A stretch of DNA of 64,000 nucleotides from Pseudeuparius sepicola (GCA_963920635.1 OY987299.1:22956901-23020900), one strand, 5' to 3'. Shown: positions 23,152 to 38,100, numbered from the stretch's first letter. Numbers and translations: made by a program. The notes: generated by a model from the sequence alone, not told the origin.

Positions 23152-26100
23152 ATGTCTAGTGAAACCAAGCAAGACATACAAAAATCAATTAACCCAGAAA
23201 ATGCGCCCCTTATTCGAACAACTTCAGCTCCGGAAGCAAAGTTATTTGCGGCAAGTACCAGCAAAGCGAAAAACAAGCTGACAGTTTTAATCGGGCATAA
23301 CAATACTTTCAATAGCAGTAACCAACCCTTAGCAGAACTCAGTTACAACGATGGAGATATCGAAAACAAGAAGACTTACACCGAATTCCAAAATAAAATG
23401 TTTGATCGGGAAATGGATATCGAAGCTGATTTATCAGATATGTCTGCTAATAGTCGATATCAGAGTGCTGAAAATTTAAATGTTGAAATGGACACTACAG
23501 GGTGAGTTATCTTACTTGTTCATATAGATAAATTTTACCAAAAATGCTTATTCCCAAAATATTTTATATTAAATTTTATCCAAATTTGTTGTTAATATCC
23601 TTACTTGTGATACTCAAATGTGATATTGTCGGCTTTTTTTAGGACACTGAGAAGAAAAGAAATACTTTATTTCCTCGCGCTAACGTTCCGGTCTTCTATT
23701 TAAGGAAGTGGCTATTTATACGTCCGACGGATACAAACGTCAATATACGTCTTGCGCTCTCATTGGTCGATTGAGTCACGTGACACAACCTTACTTCTAC
23801 CGTCCGATGGATTATGAATCGGCTTGTTTACTAAGTCGATTGGATGATGTCCGAGATTATTCAGACCTATCTTGTCTCATTTTATATTGCGTATGCCCTA
23901 CTTTTTCCGTGATGGGCGCTGCGGAATGAAAAATGAAGTGGTTATTTTATTATTTACAATGATGTCACCCACCCCCGATTTCGCAGGTGGCGAATGTCGG
24001 GGGGTAGCCAAAATTTCAAGAAAATCGGGGGTGGGTTACAACGCCGAACGTCGCATCCGGCGAAAATATGGGGTACCTACCTAGCCAAAATTTCAAGAAA
24101 ATCGGGGGTGAGTTATTACACTATTGGAAATTATTACCACTACTTTTTTCATACGGCAGCGTCTATCCCCCAAAAAGGAGAAGTGCATACGCTCCTTATT
24201 GCAAAGATGCTTGAGAAAAATGCACTTCCGACGTATCTAAATATTAGTTTACTTCGGCTTCGGACGTGTACGGAGTTAAATGCACGTCCAAAGAAGTCAC
24301 GTGACTCAGCCCGCCAATGAGAGCGCAAGACGTATACTGACGTTTGTATCCGTCGGACGTATAAATAGCCACTTCCTTTATTTAAAACCTTCTTCAGAGC
24401 TACAACCAACATAAGACAACTATTTTTATAATAATTTAAACCACTTATAAAATGACTATAATACTATGTAATTACGTATTTTACAGACATTGATAATATT
24501 CTCACCTGGGAAAACAATTTTAAAAATCCAAAATTGGCACATAACTTGTGTACGTCATAAATAATTTTACAATAAGCGGTTGGACGAAGACTTGGTACAT
24601 ATTATCCATATTAAAATATTTTACTTTTATAAATAGGCAATGATGGATACAAACACATTAAAAGTTGAAGCAGAAATGGAGCCAGAAATCGGTATAAGAT
24701 AAAAAAAATCTAAAAAACTTAAAAGACTTAAAAAAGAGGTACTTTAGGTTGTAAGGAACTGACACGTGTGTTTTTTTCTTGAACCAAGAAACACTACAGG
24801 GTGTCTAAGGTCTTAAAAACCTAGTCATTTGTTTAAATATTTATACCTGTCTATAATATTTCGATAAACGATACTTAAGTTTTCCGTGTCTGTTTTTTTG
24901 TTACAGTTTGGAATTTGTTTATGTAGATCATTTCAGACAAACATTTCTTCTGGTAGTTCACTTCTCTATCCAGTATTTGTATATCATCAAAGTCAAAAAT
25001 ATGGTCCAAATCAAAGTGATGAGATGCTAAAGCCGTTTTTTCTCTTTTTGTTTTGTGAATTTCTTTGCAGGAGTCTCTATGTTGTTTTATTCTGGTTTTA
25101 ATATATTGTTTAGTTTGTCCAACATACATTTTTTCACAATTCTGGCATTTCAACTTATAAACAACATTGTTAATCATATCTTTATTGATCTTAGACTTCA
25201 TTAGATTGAACATATTTCCTATGAGTTTTTCAAAACAGTATGCCACTCTCATATTGTCAGTTTCTAATTTCTTTTTTATATGTTCGGATAATCCTTTTAC
25301 GTATGGAATTTTTAGGTATTTTGTATTGTTAGTACTATTTTGTGTCCTTTTAAAATCCACATCATCTCTCCCTACATTATTTATTATATGGTTACATATT
25401 GCTAGTGGATACCCATTTTGACTAAGTTTACTTTTAAACTTCCTCATATTTTCTTGATGAAATGTCTGATGGCTTAATTTGATTATTTTATTTTTCATAG
25501 CATCTAATATAGCTGTTTTTTGATTGAAGGGATGTAGTGAGTTGTAATTTAACAGTCTTCCTGAATTGATTGATTTTTCGTAGTAATTTGATATTAAATT
25601 TTGATTTTCTGTCCTAATTAAATATACATCTAAGAAAGCGATTTTATTTTCATTTTCGATATCAAGAGTGAACTGTATTTTTGGATGTGCTGAATTAAAA
25701 TATCCTAGTATGTTATTCGTTTCTGATTTTGGTATAGATAAAATTGTGTCAATATAAAGGGGATTTCAAAAGGTACTATCGTCATTACATTTCTAATAAT
25801 TTCTTCCATGACTATGTTTAGAATGGGGCTAGCTGGATTTCCCATTGCTGTACCATCCTTTTGTTTATAATATGTTTCTTCGTATTTAAAATAGCTACTA
25901 TCGAACAAAAAATTTTTACCTTGATTAACATTTCTAGAGTATAATTTGTAAGTGTTGATAAGTATTCCCAATGTTCTTCTATGCAATAAATTACTAACTC
26001 TCTAGGAATATTAGTAAATAAACTAACGACATCCAAGCTTATTAGGACATAATCCGGGGGTAAAGTGATTGATTTTAATTTGTCGATAAGTTCTAACGAA

Positions 26101-29100
26101 TTCTTTATAGAGTACTCAAACGTTGTTTAAATTTTGTAATATATTTGTAATATGTTTGGCAACTTTATAAGAGGGGGATTGTTGACATGGTACAACTGGT
26201 CTAATATTGTTATTTTTATGAAGTTTTATTAAGCCATATATTCTAGGTGGAATGGCATTATATAAGCAAAAGACTTAAAATTTATAATGCCATTCCACCT
26301 AGAATATATGGCTTAATAAAAATTCATAAAAATAACAACATTAGACCTATACCAAAATCAGAAACGAATAACATACTAGGATATTTTAATTCAGCACATC
26401 CAAAAATACAGTTCACTCTTGATATCGAAAATGAAAATAAAATAGCTTTCTTAGATGTATATTTAATTAGGACAGAAAATCAAAATTTAATATCAAATTA
26501 CTACGAAAAATCAATCAATTCAGGAAGACTGTTAAATTATAACTCACTACATCCCTTCAATCAAAAAACAGCTATATTAGATGCTATGAAAAATAAAATA
26601 ATCAAATTAAGCCATCAGACATTTCATCAAGAAAATATGAGGAAGTTTAAAAGTAAACTTAGTCAAAATGGGTATCCACTAGCAATATGTAACCATATAA
26701 TAAATAATGTAGGGAGAGATGATGTGGATTTTAAAAGGACACAAAATAGTACTAACAATACAAAATACCTAAAAATTCCATACGTAAAAGGATTATCCGA
26801 ACATATAAAAAAGAAATTAGAAACTGATAATATGAGAGTGGTATACTGTTTTGAAAAAGTCATAGGAAATATGTTCAATCTAATGAAGTCTAAGATCAAC
26901 AAAGATATGATTAACAATGTTGTTTATAAGTTGAAATGCCAGAATTGAGAAAAAATGTATGTTGGACAAACTAAACAATATATTAAAACCAGAATAAAAC
27001 AACATAGAGACTCCTGCAAAGAAATTCACAAAACAAAAAGAGAAAAAACGGCTTTAGCATCTCATCACTTTGATTTGGACCATATTTTTGACTTTGATGA
27101 TATACAAATACTGGATAGAGAAGTGAACTACCAGAAGAGATGTTTGTCTGAAATGATCTACATAAACAAATTCCAAACTGTAACAAAAAAACAGACACGG
27201 AAAACTTAAGTATCGTTTATCGAAATATTATAGACAGGTATAAATATTTAAACAAATGACTAGGTTTTTAAGACCTTAGACACCCTGTAGTGTTTCTTGG
27301 TTCAAGAAAAAAACACACGTGTCAGTTCCTTACAACCTAAAGTACCTCTTTTTTAAGTCTTTTAAGTTTTTTAGATTTTTTTTATCTTATACCGATTTCT
27401 GGCTCCATTTCTGCTTCAACTTTTAATGTGTTTGTATCCATCATTGCCTATTTATAAAAGTAAAATATTTTAATATGGATAATATGTACCAAGTCTTCGT
27501 CCAACCGCTTATTGTAAAATTATTTATGACGTACACAAGTTATGTGCCAATTTTGGATTTTTAAAATTGTTTTCCCAGGTGAGAATATTATCAATGTCTG
27601 TAAAATACGTAATTACATAGTATTATAGTCATTTTATAAGTGGTTTAAATTATTATAAAAATAGTTGTCTTATGTTGGTTGTAGCTCTGAAGAAGGTTTT
27701 AAATAAAAGACCGAAACGTTAGTGCGAGGAAATAAAGTATTTGTTTTCTTCTCAGTGTCCTAAAAAAAGCCGACAATATCACATTTGATTAAATTTTATA
27801 TAAAAATTAATATTTAACAATGAAGTGAAATAACGGATATTTCAGCCAAAATTATGTTTTATTTATTCTTTACAATAAACCAAGCTTTCGGCCATACTTT
27901 TGGCCTTCGTCAGGGCTAAAATAGTGTTAGGTAAAATATATTATTGAGTGAGAATTATTTATATACTTACTATTGAGATGAATATTGAAAAGTTATGGGT
28001 TCTATGAATATAAACTTCCAAAAATTGAATAAAATTGTTATGTAAATATTTTTGTTGTTGTCAACTGAAAATTTTTTAATAAATATTTATAGTTATAGAA
28101 ATTTGAAATAAAAGAGAATCTTCATATTATGAAGCATATAAATACAGCTGTTATTAAAGATCTATTATTAATATTTAAATCAGGGTTGCTTTGATTAAAA
28201 TCAATTGATTTAAATCAATGATTTAAATCGCGATTTTAATTGTTTGATTAAAATAAAAAAAAATCATTTGATTTAAATCAAAATTTAAATGTAGTTACAT
28301 TATGTAAAAAACACGCCACTGGCTGTGTAACTGAAGAGGAAATGAGCATACATAAGCAACTGCATACTGCAGTAGCATCTTCAGCAGGAGTAGAGCGTAT
28401 CATTTCATCTTTTAATTTGGTTCATAGGAAATTAGGAAATAAGCTAGGTACCGAGAAGTCTGCAAAACTTGTCTTTCTGCTGAAATCCTTAAATAAAAAA
28501 CATAAATAAAACGTTTTCATTATCTATTTATACGTTTAAAAAAATCAAATATAATTTCCTAATAAAATAATAAAAAGAAAACCACTTTAAACAAAAAATT
28601 CTATATATGAATAAAAAAAATCCGATTTTTTTTATTTAAATCCGATTTAAATAAAAAAAATCTGATTAATTTGATTTTTTCTAAAAAAATCAAAAAAATC
28701 GGCAACCCTGATTTAAATTAAAATACCGGTATACATTACAAGTATTGTAATAATATACAGGGTGGACCCAGATGGACTATACGATAGGTGTAAAAGACAA
28801 AAAAATTTCGAGTTGAAACTTGACCTTTGGGGGATCAGCCTTGCTTGATTAGAAACTAATTTGCACCATATTATTATATTTTAAAAATCAAGCAGGCCTT
28901 GGCAGGGGCAATTTATTAGTTTTCAGTTCAGGTATATGTACTAGGTACCTTTTCCTCAACAGATATCGAAAATTTTATTAAAAAAAGTTGTTCACCGTAC
29001 CAAATTATAAAACAATCGGCACATTTTGATTTTTTTTTGTATTTTTTCAATTTTTGCGGTTTAAAAAAAAATTATCAGAAAAAAATTTTCAGAATGCAAA

Positions 29101-32100
29101 TTTAAGACCCTGTACTAAATTTCAAAACAATCGGCATACTTTGATTTTTTTCCAAAAAATAAAATTTGGTACGGGCACTTGGATTTGCATTCTGAACAAC
29201 TTTTATCTAATCAAATTTTTCAATATCTCTTAAGGAAAATGTAGTTTACCTGAACTGGAAACGAATAAATTGCCCCTGTCAAAGGCCTGCTTGATTTTTA
29301 AAATATAATAATATGGTGCAAATTAGATTCTAATCTAGCAGGGCTGATCCCCCAAAGGTCAAGTTTCAACTCGAAATTTTTTTGTCTTTTACACCTATCG
29401 TATAGTCGATCTGGGTCCCCCAATATGAATTATTTGTACAGAGTGTTAATAAAGTAAGTCACAAAATTTCAAGGGAAGATTCCTGGGTTGATTTTAAGCT
29501 TAAGAAAAAAATATTAATATGAACATAGTTCCTTAAGGGCTTCCTTTCTGAGATACAGAGTGTTGAAATTTCCAGAAAAATATCGAAAATTTTGAATAAC
29601 TTTTCTGTTAAATGAGCAAATCGAAGCCAAACTTGGCAGTCGCCTCGCTATTATAAATGTATAGTGCTAAATTATGGTAGTATATTATTAGTCTTCTGCA
29701 GATGCCAGTGGCGTTGTTACGAGAGATCGACATTACTTAATTTGCAAAAAAATATTCCGTCTCTGTGTAATACAACATTTTATTACATGTTTGGATACCT
29801 AGATCATAAAATTCTCTACAAAAGTTCCCTTTTGACTTTTTTTGTTATCTATCAGGGTTTCAAGGCAAACTTGAGTTTTGTGATCGAATGTATAAAGTTA
29901 TTTTACTTCTGTGAAATAACACAATTACAACCAAACCAGCTGTAACAACTTAGACTACTGGAATTCTTACATGCTAAAAATACCTCAGTGACTACCAATA
30001 AGATCCGTAAAGTAAGAAGGTTTCCTCGAGGATTGCCTCTCGTTGAGAGAGAGCGTCCTGGATGGGATGTTGACAAGAATTGCCAGCAAAGGAAACACAA
30101 GGGGCAACGCCAATCACATCATCTAGCATTCCTTTGACATCGGCATTCGCTCTCTCTAGGTTAGTATGTTAACCTTCTTACTTTACGGATCTTGAGTGAC
30201 TACCACGTTTGGCTTAAATTTATAACACCCTGTATTTCAAAAAGGAAGCCCTTTAGAAACTATGTTCATATTAATTTTTTTCTTAAAACCGAACCAGGAA
30301 TCTTTCCTTGAAATTTTGTGACACTCTGTATATTTTAATTTGTTTTCGTTCAAAAATTAAAATTTGAAATTGGGAGTGCCACGATTTTTTTTTTTCAAAA
30401 ATGCTTCTGACTACCTATGTCTCCTTTAATCTTTAATCTATGGTTGTATCAGCTCCTGGTTTGGAGTATTATGAGGGTAAGTAAGAATTATTATTATATT
30501 GTTAATAACAATGGAGTGCTAAATTATGGTAGCACGGAAAACATATAATAACAATTTGTTATTTCATAGTTTTGGTAGCTCTGGGGCAGGAATTTTTTGT
30601 TATCTCATAAATTTAGCTGATATCTCATGTAAATATTGTGCAGGATCCTTTGAAAACAAAATATTCAAACTATTTAAAAACATGTCTCACTTGCTCCAGT
30701 TCCCTGCTATATGGAATTAATAATTTAATGAAAACACCTACCTATTTGTTGTAGCAAGCAGGGAGAGCTTCATCATATAGTTATTGATTTTCTTTTCCCC
30801 CCTTACAAATGTGTCATTAACCCAATTAAAAAAATTAACTTCTTCCATAATTCTACATGCTATGTAAAAATTGGTTTTAGTCGTGAAATGTTTTCCTAAT
30901 ACCTGTACTTAACATCCCTGCAATGTGATCATTTCTAGGGATCTTGAAGACTTGCCAAAAATCGAATATACTCCAAGCCAAAATCATTGTGATAAAATTG
31001 AGAATCTCTCGAATAATGTGAACTCTAGTCAGAAATTGTGCCCGGCAATGTGCTGTAAGTCTGTAAACGCACAGAGCTGCTTGCACCCAAAGATATTTTT
31101 TCGCGATAAATCTAGATCTGTTGATTTTGTGTTGGTGTGGGATGCGTTTGAAGCTGATGCTGTGACACCCGATGCTTATGCGAAGAGAAGAATTTTTGAG
31201 GAGAACTTAATGAACGAAGGGCTTGAGATCGAGTATGAACCTCAGGAGGAAAACGGGTTGAATTTTGTAAAGGTGAGAACCATTTTTTGTCTGTTTTACA
31301 TTGAAATTAAAATGTGAGTTACAGGTTCATGCTCCTCAGGAAGTTTTGAGACGATACAGTGAAATACTGAAGCTGAGAATGCCAATGAAGGAGGTAAGTA
31401 ATATATTTATACATAAGTGGTATTTCCACATAATTTATATAAATAGATAAATTATTTTGCATAGATATTTGTTTGTATTTCTATATAGTATAGATTTAAA
31501 AATTCTTGCAGAATGATTTTTTAAATTGCCAGAAATCACCGTGCTTACTGATCTTGAAAATCCAGAACACAGATGTATTATCATCGAAAATAGTCTTCAT
31601 ACAAATGTGTAATAAAGTGACATAATATTGTTTATACGGATTATCCCAAAATTAAATTCATTTTGTCGCCAAGTTTGTGGGGTTATCGAAACAATAATCC
31701 CTTAATAAATAGCCAAACTGTTGAATGACGAATATAAAAGGCACAGTGTGTGTTAAAATTTCAACATCGACAATTAAAAGTTTTATAGGCTGATTATCTG
31801 CATAAGTACTTAAATATGTTATCATGAAAGTAAATTTTCTCTAGTAAATTTTCCATCTTCCATTTATATTTAGATATTGATAATATAACATAAAAATGAA
31901 TAACATAATCAAAGGTGTTAAATTTTAAACAACTATTCCCTTAAGTAAGCACCATCTATTGATGCACATTTCCAAACAGTGGTACTTAGTAAATAATATA
32001 ATTTTGGGATAGTTAGTACTTTTTTACTTTGTGTTAAAAAAATTGGAATGTTGTGTTTTATTTAATGTTGTTTTTTATTTCAACTTTTTAGTTACTTTTA

Positions 32101-35100
32101 TTTTCTTAGGAATTGTGTAAATTTCCTGGAGGGTATCGGACTAATATGTTTAGTAATGCAAGGATTTATTTAAGACAAAAGGTATTTACAATTGAGTGAA
32201 TTTTTAATCAAGGGGTAACATCTCAAAAATTTTCATACCTATTCCTATCTGTAAAGCTAACAGGCTCTATTTTAATTTATATGTCATTATTCGCCCTGGT
32301 AATATTGTTACTTTAGTAATTTGGGAAAAAGTTTGCTCGCTTAAATTCTTAAGTGTGTTAATATTAATTTAATTTGTTTGAATTGCTTTATTGGCATAGT
32401 TTACAATGAACTCACAGTTTTCTTCAATTTATAGATACCTGCCCTTAGACAGATCTCAACTCACACAAATTTCATAATGGAAGGTATTACAAACCAATGG
32501 CAAAAAGCTAAGTCACTGGTGTTTGTCGACAAAGACCATTTTCCGGAAAAGGGTCACAGATTCACTGCCATCTACAGTAGAGATCGAGAATACTTGTGAG
32601 CAAAGTCGTTTTAACCATGGTTCCTATATAGGGAGTGTTAATGCAATCATTGTCAGAAACAACCAACTTCATGTGAGAAGAATGAAGTAAATAGGGTGTT
32701 CCCTTTTTAAACCACCAAACTTTGGGAATCGATGGAAGATGTAATTCTAAGAAAAAAGTTTATATGAACATGGGCTCTAAAAAGCTTCATAAGTGACATA
32801 CAGGCTGTTTAAGTTTTCTTTCATTTCAAATTATTTCCTTTGCATTGAAAAAGTTAATAAGAGTTGTGCGCAACTATTGAGTAACTTTAGTAAAGTAATA
32901 ATCCTTTACTCAATGGCACAATATATTTTGCCAATGAATATTTTTAATTTTTAACACGTTGACCGCCGTAATTGAAAATATTTCTAACGTGTCGGGGGCC
33001 AGATATTTTTTTGTTTATAGATGTCCGAGATGTTATAAATAAGACATAAAATGTCCACATTTGACATTATTTACTTTCTGAGCCTTTGTTCTGAATGTGA
33101 TGCACGTGTGCTTCGCGTGGCCTGTAGAGCAAAATATTTATGTTGAAGGCATGCGATGCACACATATATTTTCAAAAAAATATATTCAAACAACAAATAA
33201 TATATTATGTTGAATTTATTTTTGACGCACATGAAATATTTCAATAAAAAGGACAACAATCATTAAATATGCACTAGTATTATTACTAAATATGATACTA
33301 ATATAACACCATTTCAATTCAGTTTAGAGCTGGGCCAATACAAATGTTTTGTCTTCCAGCCCATTCCCGTCGATCGCCCACAAGACTATTATTATAGCGC
33401 GAAGCAACTGTGAGCAACTAGGCTTGACGTAAAATTATATATGCGAAACACATGTGAGTCGCGCGGCCCATCTAGCAAGGAGCCATGCGAGTTACACGTG
33501 CTTCGCATGGCGGTCAACGTGTTAAAAATATTTTATCTGGAATTTTATTTGTGAATTGTCTGTGCATTCAAATAATGAAGTACTCTTTCTTCAAATCTCT
33601 CAAATTGCGATGTTTTGACGGAAGTAACTACATAAAATCGATCAGAAAATGTGAAAAAAATTGCCGACAGTACAGTGGCATAAAAGTTCCAATTAAACAC
33701 AGATTCATGAAATTATTATTTTCTTTCTGATACCGTATTCTAAATAGTTGTGATCGGGTGGAGGTATTTTTTTTTTCTAAAAAAATCCTCCATTGCATGA
33801 ACTCTCCCAAAAAAGTAACTCTACTTTTACCTTAAACAAAAATAAATGCATGTTTCAAACATTCTTGTAGATTTGATGTAGATTCTCCATGTTTCTTTAC
33901 ACCAGCCATCCACAGCAGAATAGTGCAGTTCATCCTAGACAGGAAAAGGTTTAGTAATAACATGCAAGATGACTTTGCATTCGGCATTGAGAGATTGTTA
34001 AATGAATCGATTTATTCTGCTGTATACCCACTTCATGATGTAGGTGCCTTAAAGGCTCACACTGGAAAAACAAACAACAGTAGATGTTGATTTTCAAAAG
34101 AAAAACTTCGGAACAAAGTGCACATCCAGCACAGTTCTCCAAATTTTATACCACCGATAGACCATATTCAGATGATGAAATTATAATCCTTAAATCCGCA
34201 AAAACTCGAAAAACAAAATAAAGCACTTTGGCATCGTCCGTAGCCATGTTTTGATATTTTTTTTTTTATAACGACGAATATTTCAAACAGATCAGTGAGG
34301 TTGTTTAAAAATGAAACTACACTTGATATCACGAATAATCATCCCTGCGTCACAATGGTCGGCAATGGAATTTGCATTATTGACCATTGTGACGCAGGGA
34401 TGAAGATTCCTGGTATCCACTATACAGGGTGTCTACTTTTAAGTGTATCTAAATCGATAAAAAATGTATTTTGTGAGATATTTTCAAAAACCTTTTTTCG
34501 TTCGAAAGGTCTTCAAAAAACGCTTCTTTTGACGTTTTTACTTTTGTCAAAATTCAAATCCAGGGACGGCTACGATTTTTTTTATACCCCGATTTTCACA
34601 AAAATCATTTAGCGATTTTTTTTATTTAAAATCTGACACAACAGCGTTAATCAGGACACCCCAAAACCCCCATATACTAAATTTGAACAGAAAATGTAGA
34701 GGGTGTTCGGTTCTACACCGTGTTAAAGTTGAGCAAAAAAGGGGCTTGACCAGCATAAAATTCGAAAAAAATCGGAAATTTGAGACGCTGTAGAGACAAA
34801 CATTATATATATCTTCTTGCAATAATTTCTTCCATCAACACTTTGGGTGGTCCTGTTAATTCTTCCACTGTTTTGAAATAATTCCATGGCACGCTTGACT
34901 CGCCAGGTGCCTTTGAAGTCCCTATTTTGCTCAACTTTAACACGGTGTAGAACCGAACACCCTCTACATTTTTTGTTCAAATTTAGTATTTGGGGGTTTT
35001 GGGGTGTCCTGATTAACGCTGTTGTGTCAGATTTTAAATAAAAAAATCGCTAAATGGTTTTTGTGAAAATCGGGGTATAAAAAAAATCGTAGCCGTCCCT

Positions 35101-38100
35101 GGATTTGCATTTTGACAAAAGTAAAAACGTCAAAGGAAGCGTTTTTTGAAGACCTTTCGAACAAAAAAGGTTTTTGAAAATATCTCACAAAATACATTTT
35201 TTATCGATTTGTATACACTTAAAAGTAGACACCCTGTATGTGATCATTGACACATTTTTTGACCCAAGGCCTCCTTAAAAAGTTAGAGCCTATTAATATA
35301 AAAAAAACTTTTCTGCATGTTATAAAATTATGATATTTTACTTAATGTGTGCACAATGCTAGTATTAGCTGTGTTTGCGGAGCGATTCAGAACTGGTTCT
35401 GAACTAGCAAGTGTCAATATGTGATTAGTTTAGTTTAGTTGGTTTGGAACTGGTTCGGCATTTCTCCGCACACATAGCCAATAATAATGATAAGTTTATG
35501 TCACAGTAGGCTCATGTCAAGTATTATTTTATCACAGTAGGCTTATGTCAGATTGACAGTTTTGTATTTGCTTCGAGAAAATCTAGGAAAACTTGATTTT
35601 TACCCTTTCATTGAATTCCATTGAACAATGGATTACATCATTTCTGTAAATGCACATAATTGCATCGATATTTTTATGCTGAATTTCGAAACTCGCCCAT
35701 CATGTAATGGATGACGATCGATATGTATTAAAATGCAAAATTATCTAGATTAATATTATCTTGTATAGCTATTTACAAGTTGTTTGTTACTCTAATGTAA
35801 GAGCCTCATTAGAACTTATTATTCTCATTCTTTTTGGGTACTCTAGTCTTGTAAATTTTCAACTAAAGATATATGAAAATAACATGCAAACCTATGATAG
35901 CCCACTCCGATATATCTATGGGGTCTGTTTGCAATTGGAAATTGACAGAACATGTTACAGTTATACGTAGTTTTATAATTTCGCAATCAAAAAAAAATTC
36001 GATCCACCTTTAAAGCGTTTAGGAATAAATAATTAAACAGTATCGGAATATCGATATTGATATCAAAAATTCAATATAGCCCAGTCGTAGCCTCAATGGT
36101 ACCAACCTAAACTTTGTGTCAAAGAAAAAAAATCGGCAATGCCATCTTCAAGTGTTTTTCAAGATAGGTGTATGTCATATCATATTTGTACCCAACAAGA
36201 GTGTGACCATTACAGCTCCAAATCTTTCTATTCTAAATTTCCACTTGTTCCTTTAAAACTGATAGAAGGGTCTTTTCAGGGCGACCTGAAGCATTCAGGT
36301 TCCATGAGAAACCTCTTATACACAGAATGGGCGGCTCTCGCAAAATGGTTTAGATATCAGCCTTTAGACTATGTCAAAGAATATTTTGGTGTAAAAATCG
36401 CATTGTATTTTGCCTGGTTGGGGTTCTACACCAACATACTAATACCGCCCGCCATAGTGGGACTGATATGTTTTATTTATTCTATAGCAACTTTGTACAG
36501 CAACAAACCGAGGTAAATAGTTATTTAAACATTGAAATATAGGTATAGCTTTTCAGAGTGGTAGCCAATTTAGTAATAGGTCCTTTTCATGTTTTTTTTT
36601 TAAATATAGGGGTCCATTAGGCCCAAAAAATGTAATTATTCAAATTCCCACTAGGGCCGAGATGCCGTGTTTCTACAAACGCCAGTATTATTGGGTTGTA
36701 TTTTTAATTCACCGCCTAAAAGAATATAAAAGTGCATGGCTAACAGTCAAGAACGCAGACCAATTGATAAATCACGGTAAGTAGTGGCAAAGATCATAAT
36801 GAATATCATGATCTTTGGTAGTGGCAACAAGGGCTATTCTCATTGTTTACAAATTTTGTGGCATATTTCATGTATACCGCAAAAAGTTTACTTAATAAAA
36901 AATTTCAATTGTTTATTTTTTGGTAACAATAGTCGTTTCTTAGATTACGGGATGTATATTTTTTATTAATAGGAAATATGATATTTCGATAACGTGAAAA
37001 GGGCCTAAGGTAAAAAGTTTGCACTTTATAGAAGAAATGATTTTAAAAAGAAAATTACCTATAAATATAAACGTAATCTTGCAATACCTCATAATATACA
37101 GGGATAGTAAAGCGGTAATTTCCAATTTATGTATTTTATTTTGTAACTTTGATTGTAATGAAATTTGGTAGAGTGCTTTAGTTTATGAAGTGAATAAATG
37201 CAGGAGGAGCAGACTATTCCTGAAATAAAAAAATGTCTATGGAGTAAACCGAAAATCGTGCACAGCACTATTTCAAGTGATCACTATTAGCACCACATGA
37301 CTAAAAAACCCACATGGTGGTTTAATGGTAAAAAATACCATTGTTACAAAATATATTATAAAATTAAAACATGCAAATGCATAAATAACAACGAATTTAG
37401 TATCCAAAAATAATATGCTTGTTTTGTTATGTACCTTTAATTTGACTATATTTCCATAATTAAAAAAAAAAACAGGCAAGAGAACAATAGTAGATACGTA
37501 TAATTTTGTACTTTTTGGTTTGAAATGAAGTCCATGGATAGGTGAAAGTAAGCATAGAACCCATTTGATTTTTTAGTTTCTTTACATAGTGGACTACGGG
37601 TTTGCTTTGAGCTTTAAACATATTTTTCTACAATCATTCTTGCATATGTTACAAAATACTCTTCCAAACAAATCATCCCACAATTACAAAATAGTGCTTA
37701 TTCTTCTGCAATTCAAGTATCTATCTCAAGTTAGTTTTAAAAGATTGTCAAGTATCGTGTGCTATTGAATGAATGTACCAAATTTTGTTACCATCCTCAA
37801 AAGCGTTTAGAAAAGAAATGCGGTTCTGGCCCCCAGAAAAATTTTTTAAAATCGTTTTTTTCTTATTTTCAATTTCCAAAGGAAAAACAATAAATGGGTA
37901 ATTCTCAAAAAACCAACAGTTTTCTAACAGATGATATACCATCTCCTAGTAAAAGAGAACTAACTCATTGCAAACATATTTTCGATCCTGATGGAAAACT
38001 ATACTTGCTAACATTGTATTTTTAACAGCAAAATGTATTTAAATTATTGTTTAGTGAGGATATTTGTAATCTCAACTTGGGCATGAAAATGTGCCCACTC

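Larger units (their letters stand above)
23580..27787. mobile_element. Inverted pair of Penelope-like elements in anoctamin intron 1
   Basis: Two copies of one Penelope-like element meet head to head near 26265-26290, both cut 5' at the same codon region (GLIKIHKNN). The whole unit is flanked by the direct repeat ATTAAATTTTAT (23568-23579 and 27788-27799), so it seems to have inserted as one palindrome. Arms stay alike out to TGTGATATTGTCGGCTTTTT (left) and its complement (right). The left arm contains a later insertion (23704-24376); the right arm has lost about 480 bp of reverse transcriptase. Confidence 0.82.

Noticed and set aside
36139..36279. N-terminal extension of anoctamin exon 7
   Set aside because: A strong acceptor (TCTTTTCAG at 36279) and the correct phase with exon 6 show that this upstream open sequence is intron.
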